Shown piece after piece: positions 37,581-46,127 of a DNA stretch of 64,000 nucleotides (the first letter of the stretch is position 1; each line of letters begins with the position of its first letter). A program made the translations under genes and the position numbers. The DNA is from Lachnospiraceae bacterium (lineage in GTDB: Bacteria; Bacillota; Clostridia; Lachnospirales; Lachnospiraceae), in assembly GCA_015056735.1 (NCBI GenBank), contig SVFT01000007.1, forward strand, positions 62,001 to 126,000, written 5' to 3'. The notes below the pieces were generated by a model that was not told the DNA's origin, ran no database searches, and saw only the letters and a program-made list of their open reading frames with translations.

Positions 37581-38102
37581 ATGAAAAAAATCGCTAAATT
37601 CATGAAAGTAAGCAAGGAACAGTTTGTAAAGGATTTTTTGGATGCGATCCCGGAGGAGCGCGGCTTCAATGAAGAAAAGGCTGCAGCCGTATACGACGCG
37701 ATCACTTTGCCGAAACGTGCGACGGCCGGCAGCGCGGGATATGACTTTTTCAGTCCCGTCACGTTTACACTTCATCCCGGTCAAAGCATAAAGATGCCGA
37801 CCGGCATCCGCGCCAAGATGGAAGAGGGCTGGGTACTGTCCTTATACCCCAGAAGCGGGCTTGGATTTAAATACCGCATGCAGCTGAACAATACGGTCGG
37901 TATCATTGACAGCGATTATTTTGATGCAGACAACGAAGGTCATATCATTTGCCGCCTTACCAATGACTCGAACGAGAACAGATCGCTGCAGATCGAGCAG
38001 GGAAAAGGCTTTGTACAGGGGATCTTTACGGAATTCGGTATCTGTGAAGATGATGATGCGGACGGTATCAGAACCGGCGGATTCGGAAGTACAACAAAAT
38101 AA
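37581..38102 (+). CDS. dut: dUTP pyrophosphatase (trimeric dUTPase)
   Basis: 173 residues, including an N-terminal extension of about 45 residues before motif 1 (AGSAGYDF). Further motifs are PRSGLGFKY (motif 2), NNTVGIIDSDYF (motif 3) and the C-terminal GGFGST (motif 5). It hydrolyses dUTP, supplying dUMP and keeping uracil out of DNA. Linked to nrdD-nrdG, it forms a dNTP-supply operon. RBS GGAGA ahead of ATG 37581. Confidence 0.93.
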   Translation: MKKIAKFMKVSKEQFVKDFLDAIPEERGFNEEKAAAVYDAITLPKRATAGSAGYDFFSPVTFTLHPGQSIKMPTGIRAKMEEGWVLSLYPRSGLGFKYRMQLNNTVGIIDSDYFDADNEGHIICRLTNDSNENRSLQIEQGKGFVQGIFTEFGICEDDDADGIRTGGFGSTTK

Positions 38103-38118
38103 AAGAGAACAGTCACAA

Positions 38119-38153
38119 AGAGCCTCGGACTTATCATCCGAGGCTCTGTTTTT
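38119..38153 (+). terminator. Intrinsic terminator of nrdD-nrdG-dut
   Basis: 11-bp stem AGAGCCTCGGA (38119-38129) with 38137-38147, then G and five T (38149-38153). Confidence 0.88.
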
Positions 38154-38187
38154 GTATGCTTGCGTATGATCTTATTTCCGAACCGGA

Positions 38188-39009
38188 TCAAGAAAGCGGG
38201 ATCAGCGGCCCTTTAGTGGTAGGAATGATAGCCGAAGGTGAACCGACCGTGTCGCTGTAAGTCAGTACATAGATCGCAGATTGCTGTAATTCAAATGTAA
38301 CGGTAAGGTCACTTGTATCAAGATCGGGCAGAAGTACAGGTGCCATACCGTTTGCACAGATCACATGGAAGGTACGGCCTGCCGCAATCTCGGATTTGGG
38401 AAGCTTCAGGCATACGCGAGTGGGCTGTTTGAGTGATGAGATCATTTTACCGTCTTCGGAAGACAGCTGAAAATCAAATGCGCTGGAATAGTTCTCGCCG
38501 CTTACGATGGAAGCGGCCTGCTTGGTACCTTCATCGATCGTTGTCAGCTTGGCATTGAGCGATACACCGATGACCTTGTATTCTTTTACGTAATCGACGG
38601 CATTCTCGTTTCTGGTAATGCCGCTTATATTTTCATCGGTCTTGTAGCTGTGACCTTTAAAACGCTCGAAAACAGCAACAACGCGGTGATTCTTTCCGCC
38701 GATATTAAAGGTATACTGCTCGGAATTGCCGTTATCAATGATCGCACCGTTATCTGTGTAATATTTAAATTTAAACTCTTTATTAACGGGAAGCGCTGTT
38801 ACGGTAACGGAATCCGTCGCATCACAATATGTATAATGTGTAAAAGACTGCCCGTTTTTCGTGGAGAAAACTGCACCGGCAGAGGTGTTGTTGGCCAGTA
38901 CGGTCACTGCGTTCTGCTGGTTATCCGTATGGGCACTGACATCTGTCTTGACACAAAACAGCAACGAAGCTGCAAAAATGCCGAATACTGCATATTTAAT
39001 CTTTTTCAT
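38188..39009 (-). CDS. Small secreted protein resembling the C-terminal domains of the giant LRR protein
   Basis: 273 residues with a signal peptide (KKIKYAVFGIFAASLLFCV, cleavage probably after VSA near residue 26). The next 90 residues resemble a divergent InlB-B-type domain (ends in VVAVFERF). A second domain (about 145-255) with an AFDFQL start, LKLP block, ICANGM and VTFELQQSAIYVL end can be aligned by eye to the last globular domain of the surface protein at 1-4308 (AFDISL, VTMPLP, VSFTATHFSPYGIYV). There are no leucine-rich repeats and no cell-wall anchor, so it is probably released. RBS GAGGTGG precedes ATG 39009. Function unknown. Confidence 0.75.
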   Translation of the reverse strand: MKKIKYAVFGIFAASLLFCVKTDVSAHTDNQQNAVTVLANNTSAGAVFSTKNGQSFTHYTYCDATDSVTVTALPVNKEFKFKYYTDNGAIIDNGNSEQYTFNIGGKNHRVVAVFERFKGHSYKTDENISGITRNENAVDYVKEYKVIGVSLNAKLTTIDEGTKQAASIVSGENYSSAFDFQLSSEDGKMISSLKQPTRVCLKLPKSEIAAGRTFHVICANGMAPVLLPDLDTSDLTVTFELQQSAIYVLTYSDTVGSPSAIIPTTKGPLIPLS

Positions 39010-39041
39010 AATGCCACCTCACTTAGCTTTTAAAAAATGAA

Positions 39042-39070
39042 TTGCAATTTTTCTTTGATAGTGTTATTTT
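39042..39070 (+). promoter_or_regulatory. Promoter of the MATE exporter gene
   Basis: TTGCAA (39042-39047), 17-base spacer, TATTTT (39065-39070), with an upstream TG. Transcription would start near 39077, so the in-frame ATG at 39074 cannot be used and ATG 39113 is the likely start. Confidence 0.5.
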
Positions 39071-39112
39071 AACATGAATCGGCGTGTTAGGAAAGATAAA
39101 AGGACAGCTGTT

Positions 39113-40486
39113 ATGTTACATGGAAAAAACAAAGACCGCATGATGAATATGACGGAAGGCGATCCGCTTAGGCTGATCGCTTCATTTGCGTTGCCGCTTC
39201 TTCTCGGGAACCTCCTGCAGCAGATGTACAACGTGATGGATGCCGTGATCGTTGGCAGGATCCTGGGGCCGTGGGCACTCGCAGGTGTCGGTGCGACAAG
39301 CAGTGTGCAGTTTCTTGTGATGGGGTTCTGTATTGGAATCTGCAGTGGCTTTGCGATACCGATCGCGCAGCTTTTCGGCGCGGGTGATATCAACAGGCTG
39401 AAGCGAAGCCTTTTTCACGATGCGATCCTTTGCGTCATTTTTTCCGTGATCCTGACATTTTCATCCACTTTCTGGTGCGATGAGATATTGCATATGCTGC
39501 AGATCTCAAGCGAGATTTATGAGGATGCGTATACGTATCTTTTCATCATGTTTTGCGGGATCCCGTTTACGCTTCTTTACAATTTACTGTCCGGTGCGCT
39601 TCGTGCAGTCGGAGACAGCAGAACGCCGTTTTTGTTTTTGGCACTTTCAACCGTTTTGAATATCGTATTGGATCTGCTCTTTATCCTGTCATTTGGGATG
39701 GGGGTTGCGGGTGCGGCACTTGCGACTGTCCTTGCGCAGGCTGTCAGCGGCTTCTTGTGCCTAATCCTGATCCTCAAGAAGGTGCCGGTTCTAGTACCGA
39801 ACCGAAGGAACTGCGTTTTTTCTTTTCGCGAATTGATGGTGGTGCTCCTGATCGGTCTTCCGATGGGGCTGCAGTATTCGATCACCGCGATCGGCTGTAT
39901 GGTCATGCAGGCGGCGAACAATGCGCTTGGCAGTGTCTTTTCGTCTTCCTTTGCTGCGATCACAAAGATCAAGCAGTTTTCCATGTGTCCGTTTGAGGCA
40001 CTCGCAACCGGGGTATCCGTGTATTGCGGACAGAACCTGGGCGCCGGGAAGATCGATCGCATAAAGACGGGCGTTAAAAGAGGCATTCTGATCGGCGCAT
40101 CTTACGGCCTTGTGATCGGTGCGGTGATCAGCATATTCGGCAGAGAACTTGCATCGCTGTTTATCGGAAATGAAGAAAAGGCGGTTCTTGATGCGGCTGC
40201 ACAGTTCCTGCTTTGTATCGGAACCTGCTATTGGATGCTCGGTTTTCTGAATGTTACGCGGATGAGTGTGCAGGGCCTCGGGTTTTCGGGACGTGCGATC
40301 TTTTCCGGTGTGGCTGAGATGGCATCGCGTGTGATCATCAGTATCTGGATCGTACCGATCCTTGGGTATCCGGCGATCTGCTGGGATGATCAGCTTGCCT
40401 GGGTCGCCGGCTGTCTTTACATTGTGCCGATGTGTTTTCATATCATTCATAAGCTGGAAAAAAGGGTGTCAAGAAAAAGTGCTTGA
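39113..40486 (+). CDS. MATE family multidrug/cation efflux transporter
   Basis: 457 residues, about 12 transmembrane helices in two homologous halves. Family features include PLLLGNLLQQMYNVMDAVIVG at the start of the first half (residues about 25-45) and ALATGVSVYCGQNLGAG near residue 300. Members export cationic drugs or metabolites using sodium or proton gradients; the substrate here is unknown. AGGA at 39101-39104 is 8 bases before ATG 39113. The stop codon lies inside a terminator-like hairpin. Confidence 0.9.
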   Translation: MLHGKNKDRMMNMTEGDPLRLIASFALPLLLGNLLQQMYNVMDAVIVGRILGPWALAGVGATSSVQFLVMGFCIGICSGFAIPIAQLFGAGDINRLKRSLFHDAILCVIFSVILTFSSTFWCDEILHMLQISSEIYEDAYTYLFIMFCGIPFTLLYNLLSGALRAVGDSRTPFLFLALSTVLNIVLDLLFILSFGMGVAGAALATVLAQAVSGFLCLILILKKVPVLVPNRRNCVFSFRELMVVLLIGLPMGLQYSITAIGCMVMQAANNALGSVFSSSFAAITKIKQFSMCPFEALATGVSVYCGQNLGAGKIDRIKTGVKRGILIGASYGLVIGAVISIFGRELASLFIGNEEKAVLDAAAQFLLCIGTCYWMLGFLNVTRMSVQGLGFSGRAIFSGVAEMASRVIISIWIVPILGYPAICWDDQLAWVAGCLYIVPMCFHIIHKLEKRVSRKSA

Positions 40487-40494
40487 CACCTTTT
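40465..40494 (+). terminator. Terminator-like hairpin spanning the MATE stop codon
   Basis: Stem GGTGTCAAG (40465-40473) with CTTGACACC (40482-40490), 8-base loop, followed by TTTT only. Its 3' arm contains the TTGACA -35 element of the next promoter. Confidence 0.65.
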
Positions 40495-40511
40495 CGCGTT
40501 TATTGTATCCT
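40483..40511 (+). promoter_or_regulatory. Candidate promoter of ylxM-ffh
   Basis: Perfect TTGACA (40483-40488), 17-base spacer, TATCCT (40506-40511). It lies partly within the preceding hairpin and 29 bases before the ylxM start. Confidence 0.5.
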
Positions 40512-40539
40512 TACAACTGTGCTTTGCGAGGGCATTCGT

Positions 40540-40878
40540 ATGGATAAAATGATTGAACACGGTCTTTTATATGATTTTTACGGTGAACTGTTAACGGACC
40601 ATCAGAAGGAATTGTATGAAAAAGCGGTGTTTGAGGACCTGTCTTTGGGTGAGATTGCAGCAGACGAAGGCATTAGCCGCCAGGGCGTTCATGATCTTTT
40701 GAAGCGCTGCAATAAGACACTCGAAGACTATGAAGAAAAGCTGGGTCTGGTCAAGCGATTCCATAAGATAAAAGAGAAGGTCGGGATGATCCACGAACTT
40801 GCGGATGAAGGCGTACCTTCAGGCGATACACTCGAAAAGATCCGTAAACTGGCGGATGAGATCGTAGAGGAACTGTAA
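40540..40878 (+). CDS. ylxM: YlxM-type helix-turn-helix protein of the SRP operon
   Basis: 112 residues. A sigma-70 region-4-like helix-turn-helix (LSLGEIAADEGISRQGVHDL, about 35-54) is followed by a coiled helix. YlxM is encoded with ffh across Firmicutes, where it modulates signal recognition particle assembly or activity. ATG 40540 is preferred over upstream frames that fall before the promoter. ffh starts 3 bases after its stop. Confidence 0.9.
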   Translation: MDKMIEHGLLYDFYGELLTDHQKELYEKAVFEDLSLGEIAADEGISRQGVHDLLKRCNKTLEDYEEKLGLVKRFHKIKEKVGMIHELADEGVPSGDTLEKIRKLADEIVEEL

Positions 40879-40881
40879 TAC

Positions 40882-42234
40882 ATGGCATTTGAAAGTCTGA
40901 CGGATAAACTGCAAAACGTATTTAAAAAGCTTCGCAGCAAGGGACGTCTGACGGAAGAAGATGTTAAGGCTTCCCTGAAAGAAGTCAAGATGGCGCTTTT
41001 GGAAGCAGATGTCAACTTCAAAGTCGTGAAGCAGTTCATAAATGCAGTTTCGGAGAGAGCGGTCGGCCAGGACGTTATGAACGGACTGAATCCCGGACAG
41101 ATGGTCATCAAGATCGTTAACGAAGAGATGATATCTCTGATGGGCTCCGAGACGACTGAGATCGCCATGCAGCCGGGCAAAGCCATCACCGTGATCATGA
41201 TGTGCGGTCTGCAGGGTGCCGGCAAGACAACGACGACGGCAAAGATCGCAGGCAAGCTTAAGACCAAAGGAAAGAAATGTCTTTTGGTCGCATGTGACGT
41301 TTATCGTCCGGCTGCGATCAAGCAACTTGAGATCAATGGTGAAAAGCAGGGCGTTGATGTTTTCTCAATGGGAGAGAATCACAGCCCGGTCGATATCGCA
41401 AAAGCAGCGATCGAACATGCGGCAAAGAACGCACATAATGTCGTGATCCTCGATACGGCAGGCCGTTTGCATATAGATGAAGCCATGATGGAAGAACTTG
41501 TTTCCATTAAGGAACATGTTTCGGTCCACCAGACGCTTCTGGTCGTTGATGCCATGACCGGTCAGGATGCGGTCAATGTCGCGAAGGAGTTTGATGACAA
41601 GATCGGCGTCGACGGCGTGATCCTTTCCAAGATGGACGGTGATTCGAGAGGTGGTGCGGCTCTTTCCGTAAAGGCCGTTACCGGTAAGCCGATCATTTAT
41701 GTCGGTATGGGTGAGAAGCTTTCCGATCTGGAGCAGTTTTATCCGGATCGTATGGCGAGCAGGATCCTTGGCATGGGTGACGTCCTCACCTTTATTGAAA
41801 AGGCGCAGGAGAATCTTGACATCGACGCAGACAAAGAGCGCGAGATGGCGCAGCGCATGAAGAAAGGGAAACTCGATTTTGAGGATTACCTTGAAAGCAT
41901 GAAGCAGATGCGTAAGATGGGCGGGATCGGAAGTCTTCTTTCGGCGCTCCCCGGCATGGGCAGCAAACTCGGTGATATCCAGTCGATAGTCGATGATAAG
42001 CAGCTTGCCAGGACGGAGGCGATCGTTTTGTCGATGACAAAAGAAGAACGCCGCAATCCGAAGCTCATGAGTCCTTCCCGCAAACATCGTATCGCAAAGG
42101 GAGCGGGCGTTGACATCAGTGTGGTCAATCGTTTTATCAAGCAGTTCGAGCAGTCGCAGAAGATGATGAAACAGATGCCCGGTATGCTCGGTGGATTTGG
42201 TGGAAAAAGAGGAAAATTCAAATTCCCCTTTTAA
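40882..42234 (+). CDS. ffh: Signal recognition particle protein Ffh
   Basis: 450 residues. The N domain (1-85) and the G domain with P-loop [15 protein letters not shown] near residue 107 are followed by DTAGR near 192 and TKMD-type [10 protein letters not shown] near 250. The Met-rich M domain (about 300-450) ends in [19 protein letters not shown] and binds 4.5S RNA and signal sequences. It targets membrane and secreted proteins cotranslationally. No SRP RNA gene is seen nearby. Confidence 0.97.
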   Translation: MAFESLTDKLQNVFKKLRSKGRLTEEDVKASLKEVKMALLEADVNFKVVKQFINAVSERAVGQDVMNGLNPGQMVIKIVNEEMISLMGSETTEIAMQPGKAITVIMMCGLQGAGKTTTTAKIAGKLKTKGKKCLLVACDVYRPAAIKQLEINGEKQGVDVFSMGENHSPVDIAKAAIEHAAKNAHNVVILDTAGRLHIDEAMMEELVSIKEHVSVHQTLLVVDAMTGQDAVNVAKEFDDKIGVDGVILSKMDGDSRGGAALSVKAVTGKPIIYVGMGEKLSDLEQFYPDRMASRILGMGDVLTFIEKAQENLDIDADKEREMAQRMKKGKLDFEDYLESMKQMRKMGGIGSLLSALPGMGSKLGDIQSIVDDKQLARTEAIVLSMTKEERRNPKLMSPSRKHRIAKGAGVDISVVNRFIKQFEQSQKMMKQMPGMLGGFGGKRGKFKFPF

Positions 42235-42272
42235 CATATAAGAACATTGAAATTTTTTCGGAGGTGAAAGAA

Positions 42273-42518
42273 ATGGTTAAGATCAGATTAAGAAGAATGG
42301 GACAGAAGAAAGCTCCTTATTATAGAATCATCGTAGCAGATTCTCGTTCCCCCAGAGACGGCAGATGCATCGACGAGATCGGTACATTTGATCCCAACAC
42401 AGATCCCAGCACATTCAAGGTTGACGAGGAGAAGGCTAAAAAGTGGCTTGCAAACGGCGCTCAGCCGACCGAGGTTGTTAACAAGATCTTCAAGAACGCA
42501 GGTATCATCAGCAAATAA
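42273..42518 (+). CDS. rpsP: 30S ribosomal protein S16
   Basis: 81 residues, beginning [19 protein letters not shown], the S16 signature. Perfect RBS GGAGGTGA (42260-42267) is 5 bases from ATG 42273. It lies between ffh and khpA as in many Firmicutes. Confidence 0.97.
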   Translation: MVKIRLRRMGQKKAPYYRIIVADSRSPRDGRCIDEIGTFDPNTDPSTFKVDEEKAKKWLANGAQPTEVVNKIFKNAGIISK

Positions 42519-42569
42519 GCAGATTCTTTGTGATTTTTGACATTTTGTGATAACTTTCGGAGGTGGATC

Positions 42570-42797
42570 ATGAAAGAATTAGTTGAAGTGATTGCAAAAG
42601 CTCTTGTTGATCAGCCGGAAGAAGTGGTCGTAACCCAGAAAGAAAGCGGTAAAGCGATTACGGTTGAATTGAAGGTGGCTCCCGCCGATATGGGGAAGGT
42701 CATTGGAAAACAAGGAAGGATTGCAAAGGCAATTCGCTCTGTTGTTAAAGCCGCTTCATCGAAAGACAATAAGAAAGTGGATGTAGAGATCATCTAA
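42570..42797 (+). CDS. khpA: KH-domain RNA-binding protein KhpA
   Basis: 75 residues, a single KH domain with the GxxG loop in VIGKQGRIAKAIR. KhpA works with KhpB/Jag in Firmicutes in post-transcriptional control of cell division and envelope genes. RBS GGAGGTG ahead of ATG 42570. A terminator follows. Confidence 0.93.
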   Translation: MKELVEVIAKALVDQPEEVVVTQKESGKAITVELKVAPADMGKVIGKQGRIAKAIRSVVKAASSKDNKKVDVEII

Positions 42798-42803
42798 TGA
42801 TGT

Positions 42804-42830
42804 GGGCGGCTTTCATAGCCGCCCTTTTTT
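42804..42830 (+). terminator. Intrinsic terminator or attenuator after khpA
   Basis: 8-bp stem GGGCGGCT (42804-42811) with AGCCGCCC (42817-42824), 5-base loop, six T. rimM follows 24 bases later with no strong promoter seen, so partial read-through is likely. Confidence 0.85.
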
Positions 42831-42854
42831 CAAATGAAGTAACAGAGGACATTT

Positions 42855-43367
42855 ATGGAATCTTTTTTAAAAGTCGGTGTTATCTCCAGGGTGCATGGCG
42901 TTCGCGGGGAAGTGAAAGTTTTTCCGACAACGGATGATGTAAAGCGCTTCAAGAAGTGCAAAAAGCTGATCCTGGATACCGGGCGCGAACGGATCGATCT
43001 GGAAGTCGAAGGCGTAAAGTTCTTTAAGCAGTTTGTGATCCTGAAATTCAGGGACCATGATACGATCGAATCTATCGAACGTTATAAAGGAAAAGATCTG
43101 TATGTGACCAGGGAGGACGCCGTAAAGCTTAATAAAGATGAGTATTTTATCGCTGATCTGATCAATATGCACGTATTTGATGAAGGGGATCATGAACTGG
43201 GGATCCTGACGGATGTGATCGAGACAGGTGCAAACGATGTCTATGCGGTCAGGGATGCGAGCGGGAGAGAACTTCTGATCCCGGCGATCAAAGAATGCAT
43301 CCTGTCGGTCGATCCGGAAAAAGGGATCATGAAGGTGCATCTTCTGCCCGGTCTTACCGACCTGTGA
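42855..43367 (+). CDS. rimM: 16S rRNA processing/ribosome maturation factor RimM
   Basis: 170 residues. The N-terminal RimM beta-barrel (SRVHGVRGEVKVFP, residues about 10-23) and the C-terminal PRC-barrel (VYAVRDASGRELLIPAI near 125-141) are both present. It binds S19 and assists 30S maturation. It forms a pair with trmD 23 bases downstream. Confidence 0.95.
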   Translation: MESFLKVGVISRVHGVRGEVKVFPTTDDVKRFKKCKKLILDTGRERIDLEVEGVKFFKQFVILKFRDHDTIESIERYKGKDLYVTREDAVKLNKDEYFIADLINMHVFDEGDHELGILTDVIETGANDVYAVRDASGRELLIPAIKECILSVDPEKGIMKVHLLPGLTDL

Positions 43368-43390
43368 TCACGATAATAGAAGGATAGATC

Positions 43391-44119
43391 ATGGTATTTC
43401 ACGTTTTGACATTATTTCCCGAGATGATCGAAAACGGCATGCAGACAAGCATTACGGGCCGTGCGATCGAAAAGGGATTTCTTCATCTTGATGTGCGCAA
43501 TATCCGCGACTATACGCAGGATAAGCATGGAAAGGTTGACGATTATACATATGGCGGCGGTGCAGGCATGCTCATGCAGGCGCAGCCCGTTTACGATGCA
43601 TGGGATTCGATCCCCGGAAAGGGCATCCGCACGATCTACTTAACGCCGCAGGGGCGGACCTTTGATCAGATGATGGCAGAGGACTTTGCAAAAGAAGAAG
43701 AACTGATCTTTCTTTGCGGGCACTATGAAGGCATTGACGAGCGTGTCCTTGAGGAGACGGTGACGGACTATGTGTCGATCGGCGATTATGTTCTGACGGG
43801 CGGCGAGCTTCCTGCAATGGTGATGATGGATACGATCTCGCGCCTTTTACCTGGTGTCCTTCATAATGAAGACTCCGCTGATACGGAGAGCTTCCAGAAC
43901 GGCCTGTTAGAGTATCCGCAGTATTCGAGGCCGGAAGAGTGGCATGAAAAAAAAGTGCCGGCCATTCTTTTATCGGGGGATCATAAAAAGGTTGACGAAT
44001 GGCGCCTTGAACAGTCAGAGTTAAGAACAAGAGAGCGTCGACCTGATCTATATGAAGCATATATGGAGCAAAAACGTCTTTATGAGGAGATGCATCCTCC
44101 CAAAAGGCGGAAAAGATAG
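43391..44119 (+). CDS. trmD: tRNA (guanine-37-N1)-methyltransferase
   Basis: 242 residues of the SPOUT trefoil-knot family. The DYTYGGGAGMLMQAQP segment (about 57-72), CGHYEGIDERV near residue 112 and YVLTGGELPAMVMMD near 134-148 form the SAM and tRNA sites. It makes m1G37 in tRNAs, preventing +1 frameshifts. Confidence 0.97.
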   Translation: MVFHVLTLFPEMIENGMQTSITGRAIEKGFLHLDVRNIRDYTQDKHGKVDDYTYGGGAGMLMQAQPVYDAWDSIPGKGIRTIYLTPQGRTFDQMMAEDFAKEEELIFLCGHYEGIDERVLEETVTDYVSIGDYVLTGGELPAMVMMDTISRLLPGVLHNEDSADTESFQNGLLEYPQYSRPEEWHEKKVPAILLSGDHKKVDEWRLEQSELRTRERRPDLYEAYMEQKRLYEEMHPPKRRKR

Positions 44120-44127
44120 AAAAACAC

Positions 44128-44156
44128 TTGCATTTTCAATATGTATGTGTTAACAT
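44128..44156 (+). promoter_or_regulatory. Promoter of rplS
   Basis: TTGCAT (44128-44133), 17-base spacer, TAACAT (44151-44156), with TG one base before the -10 (extended -10). Confidence 0.6.
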
Positions 44157-44164
44157 GACTAAGT

Positions 44165-44234
44165 TGCAAAAATGAGATGGTCCTCTGTTGCTTCGCGCAT
44201 TAAGAACGTCTGATTCATTTATGGAGGCAAGATA
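44165..44234 (+). promoter_or_regulatory. rplS leader: Candidate ribosomal protein L19 leader
   Basis: The leader of about 70 bases before rplS can close into an outer helix: AAATGA (44170-44175) with TCATTT (44215-44220). It encloses a conserved-looking GGTCCTCTG and GCGCATTAAGAACG. Autoregulatory L19 leaders are known in low-GC Gram-positives at this position, and the sequence resembles what I recall of that family. A covariance-model search for the L19 leader would decide it. Confidence 0.5.
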
Positions 44235-44582
44235 ATGAGTGATATTATCAAAGAAATCGAAGCTGAACAGTTAAAGGCAGAGGTTCCCGCATTTAACGTA
44301 GGCGATACCGTAAAAGTATACGGTAAGATCAAAGAAGGTAACCGTGAAAGAGTTCAGGTATTTGAAGGCACTGTTCTGAAGATGCAGGGGGGTTCCAACC
44401 GCGCGACTTTCACAGTAAGAAAGAGCTCCAACGGCGTAGGCGTTGAGAAGACCTGGCCGCTTCATTCTCCTAATGTAGAGAAGGTTGAGATCGTACGTAA
44501 AGGTAAAGTAAGACGTGCTAAACTGACCTACTTAAGAGATCGTATCGGTAAAAAGGCGAAAGTTAAAGAGCTCGTTAAATAA
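44235..44582 (+). CDS. rplS: 50S ribosomal protein L19
   Basis: 115 residues, full length. Typical blocks are [22 protein letters not shown]... near the N-terminus, [20 protein letters not shown] in the middle and [14 protein letters not shown] at the end. Strong RBS GGAGG ahead of ATG 44235. It has its own promoter, leader and terminator, so it can be regulated apart from trmD. Confidence 0.97.
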   Translation: MSDIIKEIEAEQLKAEVPAFNVGDTVKVYGKIKEGNRERVQVFEGTVLKMQGGSNRATFTVRKSSNGVGVEKTWPLHSPNVEKVEIVRKGKVRRAKLTYLRDRIGKKAKVKELVK

Positions 44583-44599
44583 TCCGATTTTGCTGGATT

Positions 44600-44632
44600 G
44601 GGACAATTGCTTCAGGCGGTTGTCCCTTTTTT
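44600..44632 (+). terminator. Intrinsic terminator of rplS
   Basis: Stem GGGACAA (44600-44606) with TTGTCCC (44620-44626), 13-base loop, six T. Confidence 0.85.
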
Positions 44633-44648
44633 GATAGTATGATACACT
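44620..44648 (+). promoter_or_regulatory. Candidate promoter of the first lepB
   Basis: TTGTCC (44620-44625), 17-base spacer, TACACT (44643-44648), with TG one base before the -10. The -35 lies in the 3' arm of the rplS terminator. Confidence 0.4.
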
Positions 44649-44676
44649 AAATACGTTAATCGGAAAGCAGGCTGAA

Positions 44677-45267
44677 ATGATGCGCAGAAGATCGAGCGGT
44701 TTGAATTTTTACAGAAAAAAGAAAAAGATCAGTATGTCGATCGTAAAGGAGATCGCACACTGGGCTTTTTTGATTTTTGCGTCCGCTTTTTTTGCTACGG
44801 TCCTTGTTATGTCGGTCGGGATCAAGATCGGCATGGTCGGTGTGTCGATGGAACCGAAGCTTTATAACGGGCAGGAGATCCTGCTCAATACATTTCATTA
44901 CAAGCTTTTCAGCCCGGACCGGGGCGATGTGATCGCTTTTCTTCCTAACGGTAACCAGAACTCGCACTACTATGTGAAGCGAGTTGTAGCACTTCCCGGA
45001 GAGAAGGTGCAGATCAGAGAAGGAAGACTCTATATCAACGGCGTGCTTGCGGACGAAGAGGATCAATATGACAAGATCGCCGAGCCGGGGATCGCAGAGA
45101 ATGAGATCACGCTCGGACAGGATGAATTTTTTGTTCTGGGCGATAACCGAAATAATAGTGAGGATTCGAGGTCCGGTAATATCGGACCGGTTAAGCGCGA
45201 CACCATCACAGGAAAGGCGTGGTTTCACATGGCTTCCAGGACAAGCGGCATGGGGTTTGTGGAATGA
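44677..45267 (+). CDS. lepB: Type I signal peptidase (first copy)
   Basis: 196 residues. One N-terminal transmembrane helix (about 28-50) follows a basic cytosolic stretch. Catalytic Ser57 lies in GVSMEP and Lys101 in YYVKRVVALPGE; the GDNRNNSEDSR box lies near residue 158. It removes signal peptides on the outer membrane face. This copy differs clearly from the second lepB at 46115, with which it brackets ylqF. ATG 44680 is an alternative start. Confidence 0.93.
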   Translation: MMRRRSSGLNFYRKKKKISMSIVKEIAHWAFLIFASAFFATVLVMSVGIKIGMVGVSMEPKLYNGQEILLNTFHYKLFSPDRGDVIAFLPNGNQNSHYYVKRVVALPGEKVQIREGRLYINGVLADEEDQYDKIAEPGIAENEITLGQDEFFVLGDNRNNSEDSRSGNIGPVKRDTITGKAWFHMASRTSGMGFVE

Positions 45268-45284
45268 CAGGGAAGGAATAGAAA

Positions 45285-46127
45285 ATGAACATACAGTGGT
45301 ATCCCGGCCATATGACCAAGGCCAAAAGGATGATGCAGGAAAACATGAAACTGATCGATCTGGTGATCGAGCTTGTCGATGCCCGCATCCCGCTTGCCAG
45401 TCGTAATCCGGATATAGATGATCTCGGCCGGGGAAAGGCCCGGATCGTTCTCTTAAATAAAGCGGATCTTGCGGATGAGAATGCAAATAATCAGTGGGTC
45501 AGCTATTTTAAAGCGCGCGGATGCTTTGCGATCCTGATCAATTCCAAGACGGGGACCGGTTTAAAGCAGATCCGGTCGCTTGTGCAGGAGGCCTGCAAAG
45601 AGAAGATCGAACGTGACAGAAAAAGAGGTATCTTAAATCGACCTATCCGTGCGATGGTCGTCGGGATCCCCAATGTCGGCAAATCTACGTTTATCAATGC
45701 TTTTGCGGGAAAAGCCTGCACGAAGACCGGAAATAAGCCGGGTGTCACAAAAGGGAAGCAGTGGATCCGCCTGAATAAGGAGCTGGAACTGCTTGATACG
45801 CCGGGTATACTGTGGCCCAAATTTGAGGATGAACAGGTCGGTCTGAAACTTGCGATGATCGGGTCTGTCAATGACGAGATCCTGCAGACGGAAGAGCTCT
45901 CCGTTCATTTGATCGATCTTTTACATGAACGCTATGAAGGCGTATTAAAAGCACGCTTTCAGATAGATGAAAGCCTTAAGGGTGCGGCGATCTTAGGAGA
46001 GATCTGCCGTGTCAGAAAATGCTATTTAAAGGGTGAAGAACTCGATTACAGAAAAGCTGCCGGTATTCTGCTCGAAGAGTTCAGAAGCGGCAAGATGGGA
46101 AGGTTAACACTGGAATGGCCCGTGTGA
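45285..46127 (+). CDS. ylqF: Ribosome biogenesis GTPase YlqF/RbgA
   Basis: 280 residues with circularly permuted GTPase motifs: G4 NKAD at 58-61 comes before the P-loop GIPNVGKST (127-135) and DTPG (171-174). An ANTAR-like C-terminal RNA-binding region follows. It acts late in 50S assembly. The end overlaps the second lepB by 13 bases. Confidence 0.95.
   Translation: MNIQWYPGHMTKAKRMMQENMKLIDLVIELVDARIPLASRNPDIDDLGRGKARIVLLNKADLADENANNQWVSYFKARGCFAILINSKTGTGLKQIRSLVQEACKEKIERDRKRGILNRPIRAMVVGIPNVGKSTFINAFAGKACTKTGNKPGVTKGKQWIRLNKELELLDTPGILWPKFEDEQVGLKLAMIGSVNDEILQTEELSVHLIDLLHERYEGVLKARFQIDESLKGAAILGEICRVRKCYLKGEELDYRKAAGILLEEFRSGKMGRLTLEWPV

Noticed and set aside
42804..42830. Hairpin after khpA as the end of the whole ribosomal operon
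   Set aside because: It is a good terminator by sequence, but no clear promoter precedes rimM, so it is better regarded as partial termination.
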